DNA from: Planococcus donghaensis
GTDB lineage: Bacteria > Bacillota > Bacilli > Bacillales_A > Planococcaceae
DNA: 64,000 nucleotides
Direction: 5' to 3'
Assembly (NCBI RefSeq): GCF_001687665.2
Contig: NZ_CP016543.2
Location: 1,426,001 to 1,490,000, forward strand
In this document: piece by piece, positions 1 through 11,191 of the stretch
How positions within the stretch are numbered: position 1 is the stretch's first letter
Layout of the letters: every line of letters starts with the position of its first letter
The notes under the pieces: model-generated
Told to the model about the DNA's origin: nothing
Database searches by the model: none
What the model saw: the letters and a program-made list of their open reading frames with translations, nothing else
Position numbers and translations under genes: made by a program

Positions 1-1636
1 AGAGTTAAACAATTTATTGGAATCGTCTTTAAACGAATCGATTCGCGTAGAAGAAGTGGCGCGTTATCGAACAGAAATTGAACAAGAAATTCGCCGCAAT
101 GAAACAATTCCAAACGACATTATCCAAGCGGCAGTGACTATTGGGCGTTTTGGTATAATTGCAAACGAAGTAGTCAATGAAGAGTTAACAGCTAAGCAAG
201 TAGAACAAATTCGAAATAGTGTTGAACCAACACGTATATTACAAGGACAAGTTCTCGTTCAAGAAGGCCAAGTAATTGACCGGGAAGTATACCGTCAGTT
301 AGAACTAGCTGGAATGACTGAAGAGCGACTCAATTATAAACCGTTACTAGGCTTGTTTATTTTCGTTATTATTGCAGTAGGGCTGCTATTTATCGTTATT
401 TCTCGATCAAAAAAAGATGATGAACACAAAATAACCGAGATGCTTGTTGTAATGGTAGCGACTTCTATATCATTAATATTGATGAAGTTACTGTCTGCGA
501 TTAGCAATAATTTCGATTTAGTCATTTCTTTTTTCTTTCCTACAGCATTAGCCGGCATGCTAGTGTGTTTACTAGTCAATGAACGAGCGGCTGTATACGT
601 TACTATTTTTGTTAGTGCAGCAGCAGGTTTAATGTTGCCGAGTGGTTATTCTGCTACTTTACAAGTAGACGTTGCGTTTTATATTCTTTTTGGTGGATTA
701 ACAGCGATTTATTTGATCGATCGAGTAGGCGGACGTGGACGGTTACTTCATATAAGTTTAGCAGTAGCGTTCGCTAACGCATTGTTTGTTGCTTTTTATT
801 TGTTATTAGGGCAAACACAATACAGTTGGTCAGAAATTGCTTTTTATTTTTCGGCTGCTGTAGTCTCAGGATTATTATCTGGAGCATTGGCAATTGGGTT
901 TCTGCCATTTTTTGAATCGGCATTTGGAATGTTGTCTACAATGCGTTTGATCGAGTTATCCAATCCGAATCATCCGCTCTTAAAGAAAATTTTGATGGAA
1001 ACACCGGGAACTTATCATCATAGCTTGATGGTAGCAAACTTGGCGGACGCTTCTTGTGAAGCGATTGGAGCAAATGGGCTATTAGCGCGAGTTGGGTGTT
1101 ATTATCACGATATTGGCAAAACAAAATACCCACAGTTTTTTATCGAGAATCAAGTTAATATCGAAAATCCACACGACCGGTTGCCTCCTGAGAAAAGTCG
1201 GGATATTATTTTGGCACATGGCATACAAGGGGCACAAATGTTGAAAAAGCATAAAATGCCAAAAGAAATTATTGATGTAGCTGCGCAACATCACGGGACG
1301 AGCCTATTGAAGTTTTTCTATTACAAAGCAAAAGAAACCAATCCCGATGTTGATGAAAATACTTACCGCTACGAAGGTCCGAAGCCGCAAACAAAAGAAA
1401 TTGCCATTATATCTATAGCGGATAGTTTAGAAGCAGCAGTGCGATCCATGAAAGAGCCAACATCAGAAAAGATAAAAAAATTGGTAGATTCGATTGTAGA
1501 GGATAAACTAAAAGATGGGCAGTTCGAAGAATGTGATATTTCTTTAAAAGAACTAAAAAAAGTAAAAGAGGTAATGTGTGATACATTGAATGGAATATTC
1601 CATTCGCGTATTGAGTATCCGAAAGAAACCAACTGA
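1..1636 (+). CDS. pgpH: PgpH-type c-di-AMP phosphodiesterase, 7TM-HD family (5' partial)
   Basis: Membrane HD-domain phosphohydrolase; characterised PgpH proteins degrade the second messenger c-di-AMP at the cytoplasmic face of the membrane. The frame is open to the left edge, so the N-terminus is missing. Visible in order are the end of the extracytoplasmic 7TMR-HDED domain, about seven hydrophobic segments (first one YKPLLGLFIFVIIAVGLLF), then a C-terminal HD domain with the metal-binding HHS at about residue 338 of the visible part, YYHDIGK at about 368, and later H/D positions in AHGIQG and AAQHHG. It is followed 14 nt later by ybeY, the usual Bacillales order. Family assignment is firm; c-di-AMP specificity comes from the family. 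Confidence 0.93.
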   Translation, partial: ELNNLLESSLNESIRVEEVARYRTEIEQEIRRNETIPNDIIQAAVTIGRFGIIANEVVNEELTAKQVEQIRNSVEPTRILQGQVLVQEGQVIDREVYRQLELAGMTEERLNYKPLLGLFIFVIIAVGLLFIVISRSKKDDEHKITEMLVVMVATSISLILMKLLSAISNNFDLVISFFFPTALAGMLVCLLVNERAAVYVTIFVSAAAGLMLPSGYSATLQVDVAFYILFGGLTAIYLIDRVGGRGRLLHISLAVAFANALFVAFYLLLGQTQYSWSEIAFYFSAAVVSGLLSGALAIGFLPFFESAFGMLSTMRLIELSNPNHPLLKKILMETPGTYHHSLMVANLADASCEAIGANGLLARVGCYYHDIGKTKYPQFFIENQVNIENPHDRLPPEKSRDIILAHGIQGAQMLKKHKMPKEIIDVAAQHHGTSLLKFFYYKAKETNPDVDENTYRYEGPKPQTKEIAIISIADSLEAAVRSMKEPTSEKIKKLVDSIVEDKLKDGQFEECDISLKELKKVKEVMCDTLNGIFHSRIEYPKETN

Positions 1637-1650
1637 CAGGAGGAACTGTT

Positions 1651-2133
1651 ATGATAGCTATTGATTTTATGGATGAAACAGAAAGTTTAGATCAAAAAGA
1701 ATTGGATTTTGTCAAAAAAATACTAGAGCATGCTGCTAAGCAAGAAAAAGTCACGGATTCTGAAGTATCCGTGACTTTTGTCACCAATGAAATGATTCGT
1801 GATATTAATCGTGAATACCGCGGGAAAGATCAACCGACGGATGTCATTTCGTTTGCCATGGAAGAAATGGGAGAAGGAGAAACAGCGATTATCGGTTCAC
1901 AAGAACCGCGCATGTTGGGTGACATCATTATTTCTTTAGATCGGACAAAAGAGCAGGCTGAAGATTTTGGTCATTCTTTTGAACGAGAGCTAGGCTTTCT
2001 AGCGATCCATGGCTTTTTACATCTGTTGGGCTATGATCACATGACCGAAGAAGATGAAAAAAAGATGTTTTCTCGCCAGGAGGAGATTTTAGTCTCTCTC
2101 GGCATCAGGCGTGATAACCATGACGGCGCGTAG
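1651..2133 (+). CDS. ybeY: Endoribonuclease YbeY, rRNA maturation factor
   Basis: Single-strand-specific metallo-endoribonuclease involved in 16S rRNA 3'-end maturation and ribosome quality control. The zinc motif H-x3-H-x5-H is intact in HGFLHLLGYDH (about residues 119-129), and the preceding LGDIIIS strand is also conserved. At 160 aa it is of normal family length. The ATG start follows AGGAGG with good spacing. Its 3' end overlaps the start of the downstream kinase gene by about 14-23 nt, so the two are probably translationally coupled within the pgpH-recO operon. Confidence 0.95.
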   Translation: MIAIDFMDETESLDQKELDFVKKILEHAAKQEKVTDSEVSVTFVTNEMIRDINREYRGKDQPTDVISFAMEEMGEGETAIIGSQEPRMLGDIIISLDRTKEQAEDFGHSFERELGFLAIHGFLHLLGYDHMTEEDEKKMFSRQEEILVSLGIRRDNHDGA

Positions 2134-2473
2134 GTTTTTCCGTTCTTTTTGGTTTGCAGCTCAAGGAATTGGGACAGCTTTAAAACGTGAACAAAATATT
2201 CGTTTTCACCTTATAGCCGCGATCATTGTTGTAATCGCAGGGTGGTTAACGGTCTTGTCATACGCAGAATGGTTAGTAATCATTTTATTAATCGCAGGCA
2301 TGATCGCATTAGAGATGGTCAATTCAGCTATTGAACGGGTCGTCGACTTGGTGACGGCTGAACTTCATCCGCTTGCTAAACAAGCAAAAGATATGGCGGC
2401 AGGTGCGGTTTTGGTATTTGCAGCGGCAAGTGCTATAATTGGATTAATAATATTTTTACCCAAATGGTTTTAA
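2120..2473 (+). CDS. dgkA: DgkA-family kinase (undecaprenol/diacylglycerol kinase)
   Basis: Small integral membrane kinase; Gram-positive members phosphorylate mainly undecaprenol, supplying undecaprenyl phosphate for wall polymers. The protein has a basic amphipathic N-terminus, three hydrophobic helices and the family catalytic segment ALEMVNSAIERVVD. The frame can start only at GTG 2111 or ATG 2120, because a stop lies just upstream at 2090. ATG is chosen, but neither start has a well-spaced ribosome site (AGGAGG lies at 2078-2083), which suggests re-initiation after ybeY. Substrate is inferred from Gram-positive relatives. Confidence 0.88.
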   Translation: MTARRFFRSFWFAAQGIGTALKREQNIRFHLIAAIIVVIAGWLTVLSYAEWLVIILLIAGMIALEMVNSAIERVVDLVTAELHPLAKQAKDMAAGAVLVFAAASAIIGLIIFLPKWF

Positions 2474-2487
2474 ATTCGTAGAGGTGA

Positions 2488-3805
<1,318 letters not shown>

Positions 3806-3817
3806 GGAGTCCTTCCC

Positions 3818-4600
3818 ATGCAAAATCAAGTAGAAGGTATTGTGATTCGCACAATGCCTTATGGCGAAACCAATAAAATCGTCACCTTGTTTACGAAAGA
3901 AGCAGGGAAAATCACTTGTATGGCAAGAGGTGCGAAAAAACCGGCTAGTCGATTAGCGGCCATCACCCAAGTATTTACTCATGGAAGTTTTTCCATCTAC
4001 AAAGGAAAAGGCATGGGGACTATACAAGCAGGAGATCCGTTAGAATCACTCCGGCATATTCGTGAAGACATTATGTCTACTGCTTATGCAAGTTATGTTA
4101 CGGAATTGATTGATCGTTTAACCGAACAAGATGAACCGCAACCAGCCATTTTTGATATGTTGTATCAAGCCCTTCATGCGATTGATGATGGGTATGACCC
4201 AGAAGCAATTACCTTGTTTGTCGAGTGGAAAATGCTCCAAACAGCAGGGTTAACGCCAACACTTCATCAATGTGCTAATTGTGGGTCGACTGAAGGAGAA
4301 TTTGCCTTTTCGTTTCAAGAACTTGGGTTTCTTTGTCATCGTTGTTTTCATATCGACCGTTACATTATTCGGTTGAGTCCAGCGTTAGTAAAGCTTATCC
4401 GTACGTTCTACTTTGTGCCAATTGAGCGCGTAGGATCTTTAACTTTGAAAAAAGAGTCAAAGAGCTTGCTCAAACAAATTGTCCGCACCATTTACGAAGA
4501 AAAAGCAGGGATTCGCTTAAAGTCACGGAAGTTTCTCGAACAATTAGAACGAACTCCCGAATTTTTGCCTAAAAAAGAAGAGTTGCCTAAAGACGAATAG
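3818..4600 (+). CDS. recO: DNA repair protein RecO
   Basis: Recombination mediator that helps load RecA onto SSB-coated single-stranded DNA in the RecFOR pathway. It has an N-terminal OB-fold (VEGIVIRTMPYGE) and a treble-clef zinc site with CANC at about residue 150 and CHRC at about 173. At 260 aa it is of normal size. It starts 12 nt after era behind AAGGAG. The intrinsic terminator begins inside the last codons of the gene, so this is the promoter-distal end of the operon. Confidence 0.95.
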   Translation: MQNQVEGIVIRTMPYGETNKIVTLFTKEAGKITCMARGAKKPASRLAAITQVFTHGSFSIYKGKGMGTIQAGDPLESLRHIREDIMSTAYASYVTELIDRLTEQDEPQPAIFDMLYQALHAIDDGYDPEAITLFVEWKMLQTAGLTPTLHQCANCGSTEGEFAFSFQELGFLCHRCFHIDRYIIRLSPALVKLIRTFYFVPIERVGSLTLKKESKSLLKQIVRTIYEEKAGIRLKSRKFLEQLERTPEFLPKKEELPKDE

Positions 4601-4626
4601 TCTTTTGGCAACTCTTCTTTTTTTTT
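4577..4626 (+). terminator. Intrinsic terminator of the pgpH-recO operon
   Basis: GAAGAGTTGCC (4577-4587) pairs with GGCAACTCTTC (4607-4617). An inner AAAGAC/GTCTTT stem extends the hairpin and about 11 T follow. The left arm lies within the recO coding end. Confidence 0.93.
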
Positions 4627-4748
4627 TTGAACGAGTCACGCCGTCGCGTTTGTGCGGTTCGCCGTTTTCAACATTAAAAACTTTGTTTTAACAGCAATAA
4701 TACTAATCAGGGTGATAAATCACGCACCGGTAAGTAAACGAAATAAAA

Positions 4749-4781
4749 AGTGGTGGAATAAACTCATTCCACTACTTTTTT
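4749..4781. terminator. Bidirectional terminator, mainly for glyQS
   Basis: AGTGGTGGAAT (4749-4759) pairs with ATTCCACTACT (4766-4776), one wobble, with a T run on the plus side and an A run (T run on the minus strand) on the other. Placed between convergent recO and glyQS. The rest of the 236-nt gap between recO and glyQS shows no supported gene. Confidence 0.75.
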
Positions 4782-4836
4782 GTAACTATATTCTTTTCAC
4801 TGTCAAGACTCGAACGGCCGTTTCCGCTTTTCAAAC

Positions 4837-6213
4837 TTAAAACTGAATATGCTGTTCGATATATGCTTGTACTTCAGCAATCGGCATACGTGTTTGTTCC
4901 ATCGAATCACGGTGGCGCACTGTTACTTGACCGTCTTCAACTGAATCAAAGTCATATGTGATACAGAAAGGAGTACCAATTTCGTCTTGGCGACGGTAGC
5001 GTTTACCAATCGATTGAGACTCATCGTAATCCACCATAAAATGTTTAGCTAAATCAGCAAATACGCTTGTAGCGCCTTCTGCTAATTTTTTAGATAATGG
5101 AAGAACCGCTGCTTTATAAGGAGCTAGAGCTGGGTGGAACTTCAACACTGTGCGTTTGTCGTCATTTTCAAGTGCTTCTTCGTGATATGCATCGACTAAG
5201 AACGCGAGTGTTACACGGTCAGCTCCTAGTGAAGGTTCGATGCAATAAGGCACAAAGCGTTCGTTTGTAACAGGGTCGATGTAGTTAAAGTCTTCTCCTG
5301 AATGTTCCATATGGCGTTTCAAGTCGAAATCGGTACGATCTGCAATACCCCAAAGCTCACCCCAACCGAATGGGAATTTGTATTCGATATCAACTGTAGC
5401 ATTTGAGTAATGAGAAAGTTCGTCTTCGTCATGTTCACGCAAGCGCATATTCTCTTCATTCATGTTTAAATTCAACAGCCAGTTTTTACTGAAATCGCGC
5501 CAGTAAGCATACCATTCTAAATCTTCGCCAGGTTTGCAGAAAAACTCAAGTTCCATTTGTTCGAATTCACGCGTACGGAACGTAAAGTTACCAGGTGTGA
5601 TTTCGTTACGGAAACTTTTACCGATTTGTGCAATTCCAAAAGGCATTTTCTTGCGCATAGAACGCTGGACGTTTTTATAGTTAACGAAAATCCCTTGAGC
5701 TGTTTCTGGACGCAAGAAGATTTCATTTGTTGAAGCTTCTGTTACACCTTGGAACGTTTTGAACATCAAGTTGAATTGGCGAATTTCTGTATAGTCTTGT
5801 GCGCCACACGTTGGACATTTCACGTCGTGTTCTTGGATCAATTCTGCCATACGGTCAAATGACAAACCATCAACAATCAATTCAATGCCTTTCGCATCTA
5901 GTGCATCTTCGATTAATTTGTCTGCACGATGGCGCGTTTTACAGCTCTTGCAATCGATCATTGGGTCATTAAAGTTGCCGACATGTCCTGAAGCTACCCA
6001 AGTTTTCGGGTTCATCAAAATGGCAGCGTCCAGTCCTACGTTATAAGGAGACTCTTGAACGAATTTTTTCCACCATGCTTTTTTAATATTATTTTTTAAT
6101 TCGACACCAAGTGGGCCATAATCCCACGTGTTTGCCAAACCACCGTAAATTTCAGAGCCTGGGAATACAAAGCCTCTGTGTTTTGCTAAAGCTACTACAT
6201 CTTCCATTGACAT
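4837..6213 (-). CDS. glyQS: Glycyl-tRNA synthetase, single-chain (alpha2) type
   Basis: Charges tRNA-Gly with glycine. This is the eukaryote/archaea-like dimeric class II enzyme in one chain, not the alpha/beta GlyQ+GlyS pair of B. subtilis. It has the N-terminal [12 protein letters not shown] catalytic-core entry, motif 2 FRNEITPG, motif 3 EPSLGADR and Cys pairs (CKSC, CPTC) likely binding zinc. The chosen ATG (MSMEDVV) follows GGAGGT; an upstream in-frame ATG at 6228 lies before the ribosome site. The gene is inverted relative to both flanking operons and has its own T-box leader. Confidence 0.95.
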   Translation of the reverse strand: MSMEDVVALAKHRGFVFPGSEIYGGLANTWDYGPLGVELKNNIKKAWWKKFVQESPYNVGLDAAILMNPKTWVASGHVGNFNDPMIDCKSCKTRHRADKLIEDALDAKGIELIVDGLSFDRMAELIQEHDVKCPTCGAQDYTEIRQFNLMFKTFQGVTEASTNEIFLRPETAQGIFVNYKNVQRSMRKKMPFGIAQIGKSFRNEITPGNFTFRTREFEQMELEFFCKPGEDLEWYAYWRDFSKNWLLNLNMNEENMRLREHDEDELSHYSNATVDIEYKFPFGWGELWGIADRTDFDLKRHMEHSGEDFNYIDPVTNERFVPYCIEPSLGADRVTLAFLVDAYHEEALENDDKRTVLKFHPALAPYKAAVLPLSKKLAEGATSVFADLAKHFMVDYDESQSIGKRYRRQDEIGTPFCITYDFDSVEDGQVTVRHRDSMEQTRMPIAEVQAYIEQHIQF

Positions 6214-6240
6214 AAAAATTACCTCCATAAAATAAAAAAT

Positions 6241-6443
6241 CGTACTCGTCCTCGGGCATTGTTACATGCCCGAGGACGAGTACGTTAAGACCCGCGGTTC
6301 CACCTCGATTGACTGCAATGTGCAGTCCACTTTAAAATAAAAAATAGCTCGGGATCGCCGTTTCCTGTAGGTGTAGGCTTTCACTATCCCTACTCGCTAA
6401 AGTTACAGTACTCATTTATCCGTCATTGCCTATATGAAGTTCG
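6241..6443 (-). promoter_or_regulatory. T-box riboswitch leader of glyQS
   Basis: On the minus strand the leader contains the T-box sequence AGGTGGAACCGCG (6305-6293), which senses the 3' end of uncharged tRNA. Downstream is a 19-bp terminator hairpin (arms 6241-6259 and 6266-6284) followed by a U-rich tract ending just before the glyQS ribosome site. A likely specifier codon GGC (Gly) lies at 6359-6357 in the context AAACGGCGATCCCGAGC, by analogy with the B. subtilis glyQS leader. Expected action: uncharged tRNA-Gly promotes antitermination and raises glyQS expression. Confidence 0.92.
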
Positions 6444-6449
6444 TTTTTA

Positions 6450-6478
6450 ATTGTATCATGACAATGTTTTCTTCGCAA
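6450..6478 (-). promoter_or_regulatory. glyQS promoter (sigma-A type)
   Basis: Minus strand: TTGCGA (-35, 6478-6473), 17-nt spacer, extended -10 TGATACAAT ending at 6450. It lies directly upstream of the T-box leader. Confidence 0.75.
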
Positions 6479-6501
6479 TATCACGTGCATTAGTATATAA
6501 T
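6472..6501 (+). promoter_or_regulatory. ccpN promoter (sigma-A type)
   Basis: TTCGCA (-35, 6472-6477), 18-nt spacer, perfect TATAAT (-10, 6496-6501). The -35 overlaps the -35 of the divergent glyQS promoter. Confidence 0.65.
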
Positions 6502-6540
6502 AATTGATATTGAGTATAACATATATCTATTTTTGAGGCG

Positions 6541-7179
6541 GTGAGTCCAATCGAACTCAATAAACGACAAGAAGAAATATTGCAAATTGTTAAAGGCAAT
6601 GGTCCAATTACTGGCGAACAAATTGCGGATCGCTTAAACTTAACAAGATCAACGCTAAGACCGGACTTAGCCATTTTAACGATGGCAGGTTTTTTAGATG
6701 CCCGTCCCCGCGTTGGTTATTTTTATTCGGGTAAAAAGCCGGGGCAAGATGTGACTGATACGATGAACAATATGAAAGTAAAAGATTTTCAGTCGATTCC
6801 GGTTGTTGTCCGAGAAGATGTTAGTGTGTACGATGCCATTAGTCAAATGTTTTTAGATGATGTCGGGACACTTTTTGTCGTGGATAAAAACTCGCATCTA
6901 GCAGGAGTGTTATCGAGAAAAGATTTGCTGCGAGCCAGTTTAGGTAGCCAAAATTTATCGAGTATTCCCGTACATATTATTATGACGCGTATGCCGAATA
7001 TTACATATTGTACTAGAAACGAATCACTTATCCAAGCAGCCCATCGGTTGATCAATCAACAAATCGATGCACTGCCTGTAGTGGAAGAACAGCCAGACGG
7101 CTATAAAGTTGTCGGTAGACTAACAAAAACGAATATTACTCGTGCGTTTTTATCGTTATCTGAAAACCACGATTTGTGA
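6541..7179 (+). CDS. ccpN: CcpN-type transcriptional regulator (HTH + CBS pair)
   Basis: DNA-binding repressor; in B. subtilis CcpN (YqzB) represses gluconeogenic genes gapB and pckA when sugars are present. An N-terminal winged HTH (about residues 6-60, [27 protein letters not shown]) is followed by two CBS domains (about 75-135 and 140-205) that probably bind an adenylate nucleotide. The N-terminus [18 protein letters not shown] resembles B. subtilis CcpN from its first residue, supporting GTG 6541 as start, with GAGGCG just upstream. The next gene encodes its usual neighbour YqfL. No gapB or pckA is present here. Confidence 0.9.
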   Translation: MSPIELNKRQEEILQIVKGNGPITGEQIADRLNLTRSTLRPDLAILTMAGFLDARPRVGYFYSGKKPGQDVTDTMNNMKVKDFQSIPVVVREDVSVYDAISQMFLDDVGTLFVVDKNSHLAGVLSRKDLLRASLGSQNLSSIPVHIIMTRMPNITYCTRNESLIQAAHRLINQQIDALPVVEEQPDGYKVVGRLTKTNITRAFLSLSENHDL

Positions 7180-7189
7180 GGTGTCAATT

Positions 7190-7996
7190 ATGAATTCACT
7201 GCGATTGTTCATTGTATCCGATTCGGTTGGTGAAACAGGAGAACTGGTTGCGAAAGCGGCAATTAGTCAATATTTGAGCGCAGATCAAAATGCAGTTTTA
7301 AAACGATTTCCATATATCGATTCCATTGATCACTTACAAGAAATCGTTAAGTTGGCTGTCGCTCAAAAAGCGTTTATCGTTTATACATTGGTTTCTCAAG
7401 AGTTGCGCGACTATATGCAGTCTGAAACCGCTAAATTTCATGTAACAGCAGTGGATTTAATGGGGCCATTATTAGATGCACTCGAAAATGAGCTAAATGC
7501 ATCCCCATTGCAAGAAGCAGGTTTAGTTCGTAAATTAGATGATGATTACTTTAAAAAAGTAGAAGCCATTGAATTTGCAGTTAAATACGATGATGGGCGA
7601 GACCCGCGTGGTATTTTGATGGCAGACATTGTATTGGTTGGAATTTCTCGGACCTCTAAAACGCCACTATCCCAATATTTAGCACACAAACGGTTAAAAG
7701 TGGCCAATGTACCGCTTGTACCAGAAGTAGATCCACCCGAAGAATTGTATCAAGTAGATCCGAAAAAATGTTTTGGTTTAGTCATTTCGCCAGATAAACT
7801 CAATTTTATTCGGAAAGAAAGACTGATAGCACTAGGATTAAACGACGACGCAAATTACGCGAAAATCGATCGTATCCACGAAGAAATCAAACATTTTCAC
7901 AAAGTAGTCGACCGCATCGGTTGTGAAATAATTGATGTGACAAATCGAGCTGTAGAAGAAACGGCGAATTTGATACTCGGCAAACTCCAAAAATGA
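7190..7996 (+). CDS. yqfL: PPDK/PEP synthase regulatory protein (kinase-phosphorylase, DUF299)
   Basis: Bifunctional ADP-dependent kinase and Pi-dependent phosphorylase family that switches pyruvate phosphate dikinase or PEP synthase off and on. B. subtilis YqfL also affects CcpN action. The N-terminal motif [12 protein letters not shown] and the P-loop-like [11 protein letters not shown] (about residues 150-160) are characteristic. The frame extends upstream to 7142 over ccpN, but ATG 7190 is preceded by GAGGTG and fits family length (268 aa). No ppdK is present in the window, so the substrate here cannot be confirmed. Confidence 0.9.
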   Translation: MNSLRLFIVSDSVGETGELVAKAAISQYLSADQNAVLKRFPYIDSIDHLQEIVKLAVAQKAFIVYTLVSQELRDYMQSETAKFHVTAVDLMGPLLDALENELNASPLQEAGLVRKLDDDYFKKVEAIEFAVKYDDGRDPRGILMADIVLVGISRTSKTPLSQYLAHKRLKVANVPLVPEVDPPEELYQVDPKKCFGLVISPDKLNFIRKERLIALGLNDDANYAKIDRIHEEIKHFHKVVDRIGCEIIDVTNRAVEETANLILGKLQK

Positions 7997-8002
7997 TTTT
8001 GG

Positions 8003-8033
8003 AAAAACCACCTTCAGAGGCGGTTTTTCTTTC
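8003..8033 (+). terminator. Terminator after ccpN-yqfL
   Basis: AAAAACCACC (8003-8012) pairs with GGCGGTTTTT, loop TTCAGA, followed by CTTTCTTTTT. It separates this operon from dnaG. Confidence 0.88.
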
Positions 8034-8193
8034 TTTTTGGTGGATTTTTTCATAAAGAAGTTTTATAATGAAGAATTGTGGCTAAAGCTTACTAATGGAT
8101 AAATAGTTTGCTTTATCTTTTTGTCGAAAAATGAAGGATTTTGTCTTTGTATCACGAATTACTTAAGTTAAGCAAACAAAGATGGTGAAAATA

Positions 8194-9993
8194 ATGTCCA
8201 ATAGAGTTCCTGAAGAAGTGATTGAAAAGATTCGGTCCAGCACAGACATCGTCGATGTTGTTGGTGAATACGTCCAGTTAACAAAAAGAGGTCGCAACTG
8301 GTTTGGCCTTTGTCCTTTCCATGGAGAAAGCACACCATCTTTTTCAGTTACAGCCGACAAGCAGATTTTTCATTGCTTTGGTTGTGGAGCTGGTGGCAAT
8401 GTCATCACTTTTTTGATGGATATTGAAAACTTAACTTTCCAAGATGCCTTGTCAAGATTAGGAAGTCGTGCTGGCATAGATGTCGATATACAAGCCCCTG
8501 CCGATTCCGGTCCGGTGCAATCAAAAGAAGATCAACAATTGATTTTGATGCACGAGTTTGCTGCGGACATGTACCACCACATTTTATTGAATACGGAAGA
8601 AGGCCAAGCGGCATTGGACTATTTGGAAAATAGGGGCTTTACTCGAGAAATTATCGAGAAAAACAGAATCGGTTGGTCGCTTCCGGAGTGGAATTATATG
8701 GCTTCTTCTTTAAAACGAAAAGGCTTTACAGAAGAAGAGTTAGAAACGAGCGGGTTAGCAATTGCACGTGAGCAATCAAGCGGCTATTTTGACCGATTTC
8801 GTGGTAGAATCATGTTTCCGATTATGAATGAAACAGGCAAAGTAATCGCCTTTTCCGGAAGGGTTCTTGAACATACAAAACAAGAAGCCAAATACATGAA
8901 CAGCCCTGAATCTCCGATTTTCCAAAAAAGCCAAGTGCTTTATAATGTACATCATGCAAGAAGCGCTATACGCAAAAACAGAAAAATCATTTTGTTTGAA
9001 GGGTTTATGGATGTCATTGCAGCGGGTAAAGCAGGTGTTGATAATGCTTTAGCAACCATGGGCACATCACTCACGGCTCAGCATATCCGACAAATGAAGC
9101 GCTTTGCTCAAGAAGTCATCATTTGTTTTGATGGAGATGATGCTGGTTGGGAAGCTGCAAAAAGAGCCGCCATTTCATTAAACGAAGAGAATTTTAAAGT
9201 GGAAGTGGCAGTTTTACCAGGAAAGATGGACCCAGATGATTATGTTCGTGACAACGGCGCTGAGGCTTTTAAAGATCAAATTATCGGTAAACCACATGCA
9301 TTTATTGCATTCGCAATGATGCACGCCCGGAGGCATAAAAACTTTCAGTATGAAAACGACCTGTTGCAATACATACAGGAAGTGTTGCAATTATTAGCTG
9401 GTAGATCCTCGCCTTTAGAGCGAGATTTATATATAAAGCAATTGTCAGTAGAAACTGGATTGTCTCAAGAAGCTATCCTACAGCATTATCGGAAATTAGA
9501 AAACAAGACAATCGAACGGAATCGTCCTGAACCACCAGTTATAAAGACACCTAAAAAAGAACCGAAACGGATTACTTCATTGCATAGAGCAGAGCGAATG
9601 CTTTTGTCTCATGCACTGGCCGACCCTTTGGTTATGAATAAGTTAGTGGTCGAAGACAATGGAATTCCATTTATCAGTGAAGAATTCCAGGCGCTATACG
9701 TTCAATTGCTCGGTTTCTATGAGGAATGGGATAAAGCAGATTTTCATAAGTTTTTGGAGACTTTGCAAGATGCAGAACTCCGAAAACTCGTTATGGAAAC
9801 CGCATTATCTGAACGTGATCCGGAACATGCGGATGAAGAAATTGCCGATTGTTTAAAGCATTTGCAAAAACATCGGATCGAACAGCAAATCAATTTGAAA
9901 ATCCAGCAATCAAAAGAAGCGGAAAAACAGCATGACTTAAAGCGCGCTTTACTTCTTGCACAAGAAGTGATTGCTTTACGAAAATCATTGTAA
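8194..9993 (+). CDS. dnaG: DNA primase DnaG
   Basis: Synthesises RNA primers at the replication fork and works with the replicative helicase. The N-terminal zinc domain has the CHC2 ligands C40, H43, C61 and C64. A central TOPRIM core follows, with the acidic motifs LFEGFMDVIAA and FDGDDAG, then a C-terminal helicase-binding region. Start ATG 8194 follows GGTGA with 5-nt spacing; the in-frame ATG at 8182 has no ribosome site. It forms the conserved macromolecular synthesis pair with sigA, 33 nt downstream. A lone TATAAT at 8064-8069 may belong to its promoter, but no good -35 accompanies it. Confidence 0.97.
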   Translation: MSNRVPEEVIEKIRSSTDIVDVVGEYVQLTKRGRNWFGLCPFHGESTPSFSVTADKQIFHCFGCGAGGNVITFLMDIENLTFQDALSRLGSRAGIDVDIQAPADSGPVQSKEDQQLILMHEFAADMYHHILLNTEEGQAALDYLENRGFTREIIEKNRIGWSLPEWNYMASSLKRKGFTEEELETSGLAIAREQSSGYFDRFRGRIMFPIMNETGKVIAFSGRVLEHTKQEAKYMNSPESPIFQKSQVLYNVHHARSAIRKNRKIILFEGFMDVIAAGKAGVDNALATMGTSLTAQHIRQMKRFAQEVIICFDGDDAGWEAAKRAAISLNEENFKVEVAVLPGKMDPDDYVRDNGAEAFKDQIIGKPHAFIAFAMMHARRHKNFQYENDLLQYIQEVLQLLAGRSSPLERDLYIKQLSVETGLSQEAILQHYRKLENKTIERNRPEPPVIKTPKKEPKRITSLHRAERMLLSHALADPLVMNKLVVEDNGIPFISEEFQALYVQLLGFYEEWDKADFHKFLETLQDAELRKLVMETALSERDPEHADEEIADCLKHLQKHRIEQQINLKIQQSKEAEKQHDLKRALLLAQEVIALRKSL

Positions 9994-10026
9994 GTTAATT
10001 CCGGTTTTTTTAAAGGAGGAAGTCAC

Positions 10027-11181
10027 ATGGCCGAGAAATCTGAACGCCAAACTGAAGTTGAAGCAAGCAATGTTCCATTGACTACTGAAGGTCCGGAAGC
10101 GACTGTAGAAGAAGCGAAAAAACAGCTAATTGAAGCAGGTAAAAAAACCGGAGAACTCAATTACGAACAAATTGCTGACAAATTAGCGATTTTCGAAATG
10201 GAATCCGATGCAGTTGAAGAGTTTATCGATCAATTAGAAGGGCACGGCATCGAATTGGAGCGTAAATCCGACGATGAAGAGCATTTAGACCGTCTCATGA
10301 AACCGACCGAAGATAAATTCGATTTAAATGATTTAAGTGTTCCACCGGGCGTTAAAATTAATGACCCTGTCCGTATGTACTTGAAAGAAATTGGACGCGT
10401 GGATTTGTTAAAAGCAGAAGAAGAAGTTCGTTTGGCAAAATTGATTGAACAAGGCGATGAAGAAGCGAAAAAACGTCTTGCTGAAGCCAATTTGCGTCTA
10501 GTAGTAAGTATTGCAAAACGTTATGTGGGTCGTGGCATGTTGTTCTTGGATTTAATCCAAGAAGGAAACATGGGCTTGATCAAAGCGGTTGAGAAATTCG
10601 ATTACTCTAAAGGGTTTAAGTTTAGTACGTATGCAACTTGGTGGATTCGTCAAGCCATCACTCGTGCCATCGCTGACCAAGCACGTACCATTCGTATTCC
10701 AGTTCATATGGTTGAAACAATCAACAAATTAATTCGCGTACAGCGTCAACTATTGCAAGATCTTGGCCGTGATCCTTCTCCGGAAGAAATTGGTGAAGAA
10801 ATGGACTTGCTTCCAGAGAAAGTTCGTGAAATCTTGAAAATCGCTCAAGAGCCTGTGTCACTTGAGACGCCGATTGGTGAAGAAGATGATTCGCACTTAG
10901 GTGACTTTATCGAAGATTCCGATGCGCAATCACCTTCTGATCATGCTGCTTATGAATTGTTGAAAGAACAATTAGAAGATGTGTTGGATACATTGACTGA
11001 CCGCGAAGAAAACGTGTTGCGTTTACGTTTTGGTTTAGATGATGGTCGGACACGGACTTTAGAAGAAGTAGGCAAAGTATTTGGTGTAACACGTGAACGG
11101 ATTCGTCAAATCGAAGCAAAAGCGTTACGTAAGTTACGCCATCCGTCACGCAGTAAGCGCCTAAAAGATTTTCTTGAATAA
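10027..11181 (+). CDS. sigA: RNA polymerase housekeeping sigma factor SigA
   Basis: Principal sigma factor (group 1 sigma-70), directing RNA polymerase to TTGACA/TATAAT promoters. It has an acidic region 1.1, region 1.2 ([16 protein letters not shown]), the highly conserved region 2 ([16 protein letters not shown], then [12 protein letters not shown]), region 3 and region 4.2 ([20 protein letters not shown]). At 384 aa it matches Bacillales SigA, which lacks the long spacer of E. coli RpoD. Strong AAAGGAGG ribosome site. Many promoters in this window fit its recognition elements. Confidence 0.98.
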   Translation: MAEKSERQTEVEASNVPLTTEGPEATVEEAKKQLIEAGKKTGELNYEQIADKLAIFEMESDAVEEFIDQLEGHGIELERKSDDEEHLDRLMKPTEDKFDLNDLSVPPGVKINDPVRMYLKEIGRVDLLKAEEEVRLAKLIEQGDEEAKKRLAEANLRLVVSIAKRYVGRGMLFLDLIQEGNMGLIKAVEKFDYSKGFKFSTYATWWIRQAITRAIADQARTIRIPVHMVETINKLIRVQRQLLQDLGRDPSPEEIGEEMDLLPEKVREILKIAQEPVSLETPIGEEDDSHLGDFIEDSDAQSPSDHAAYELLKEQLEDVLDTLTDREENVLRLRFGLDDGRTRTLEEVGKVFGVTRERIRQIEAKALRKLRHPSRSKRLKDFLE

Positions 11182-11191
11182 TAAAACAAGC

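Noticed and set aside
4652-4840. 62-aa open frame between recO and glyQS
   Set aside because: It runs through a terminator hairpin, has no ribosome site and codes for no recognisable protein.
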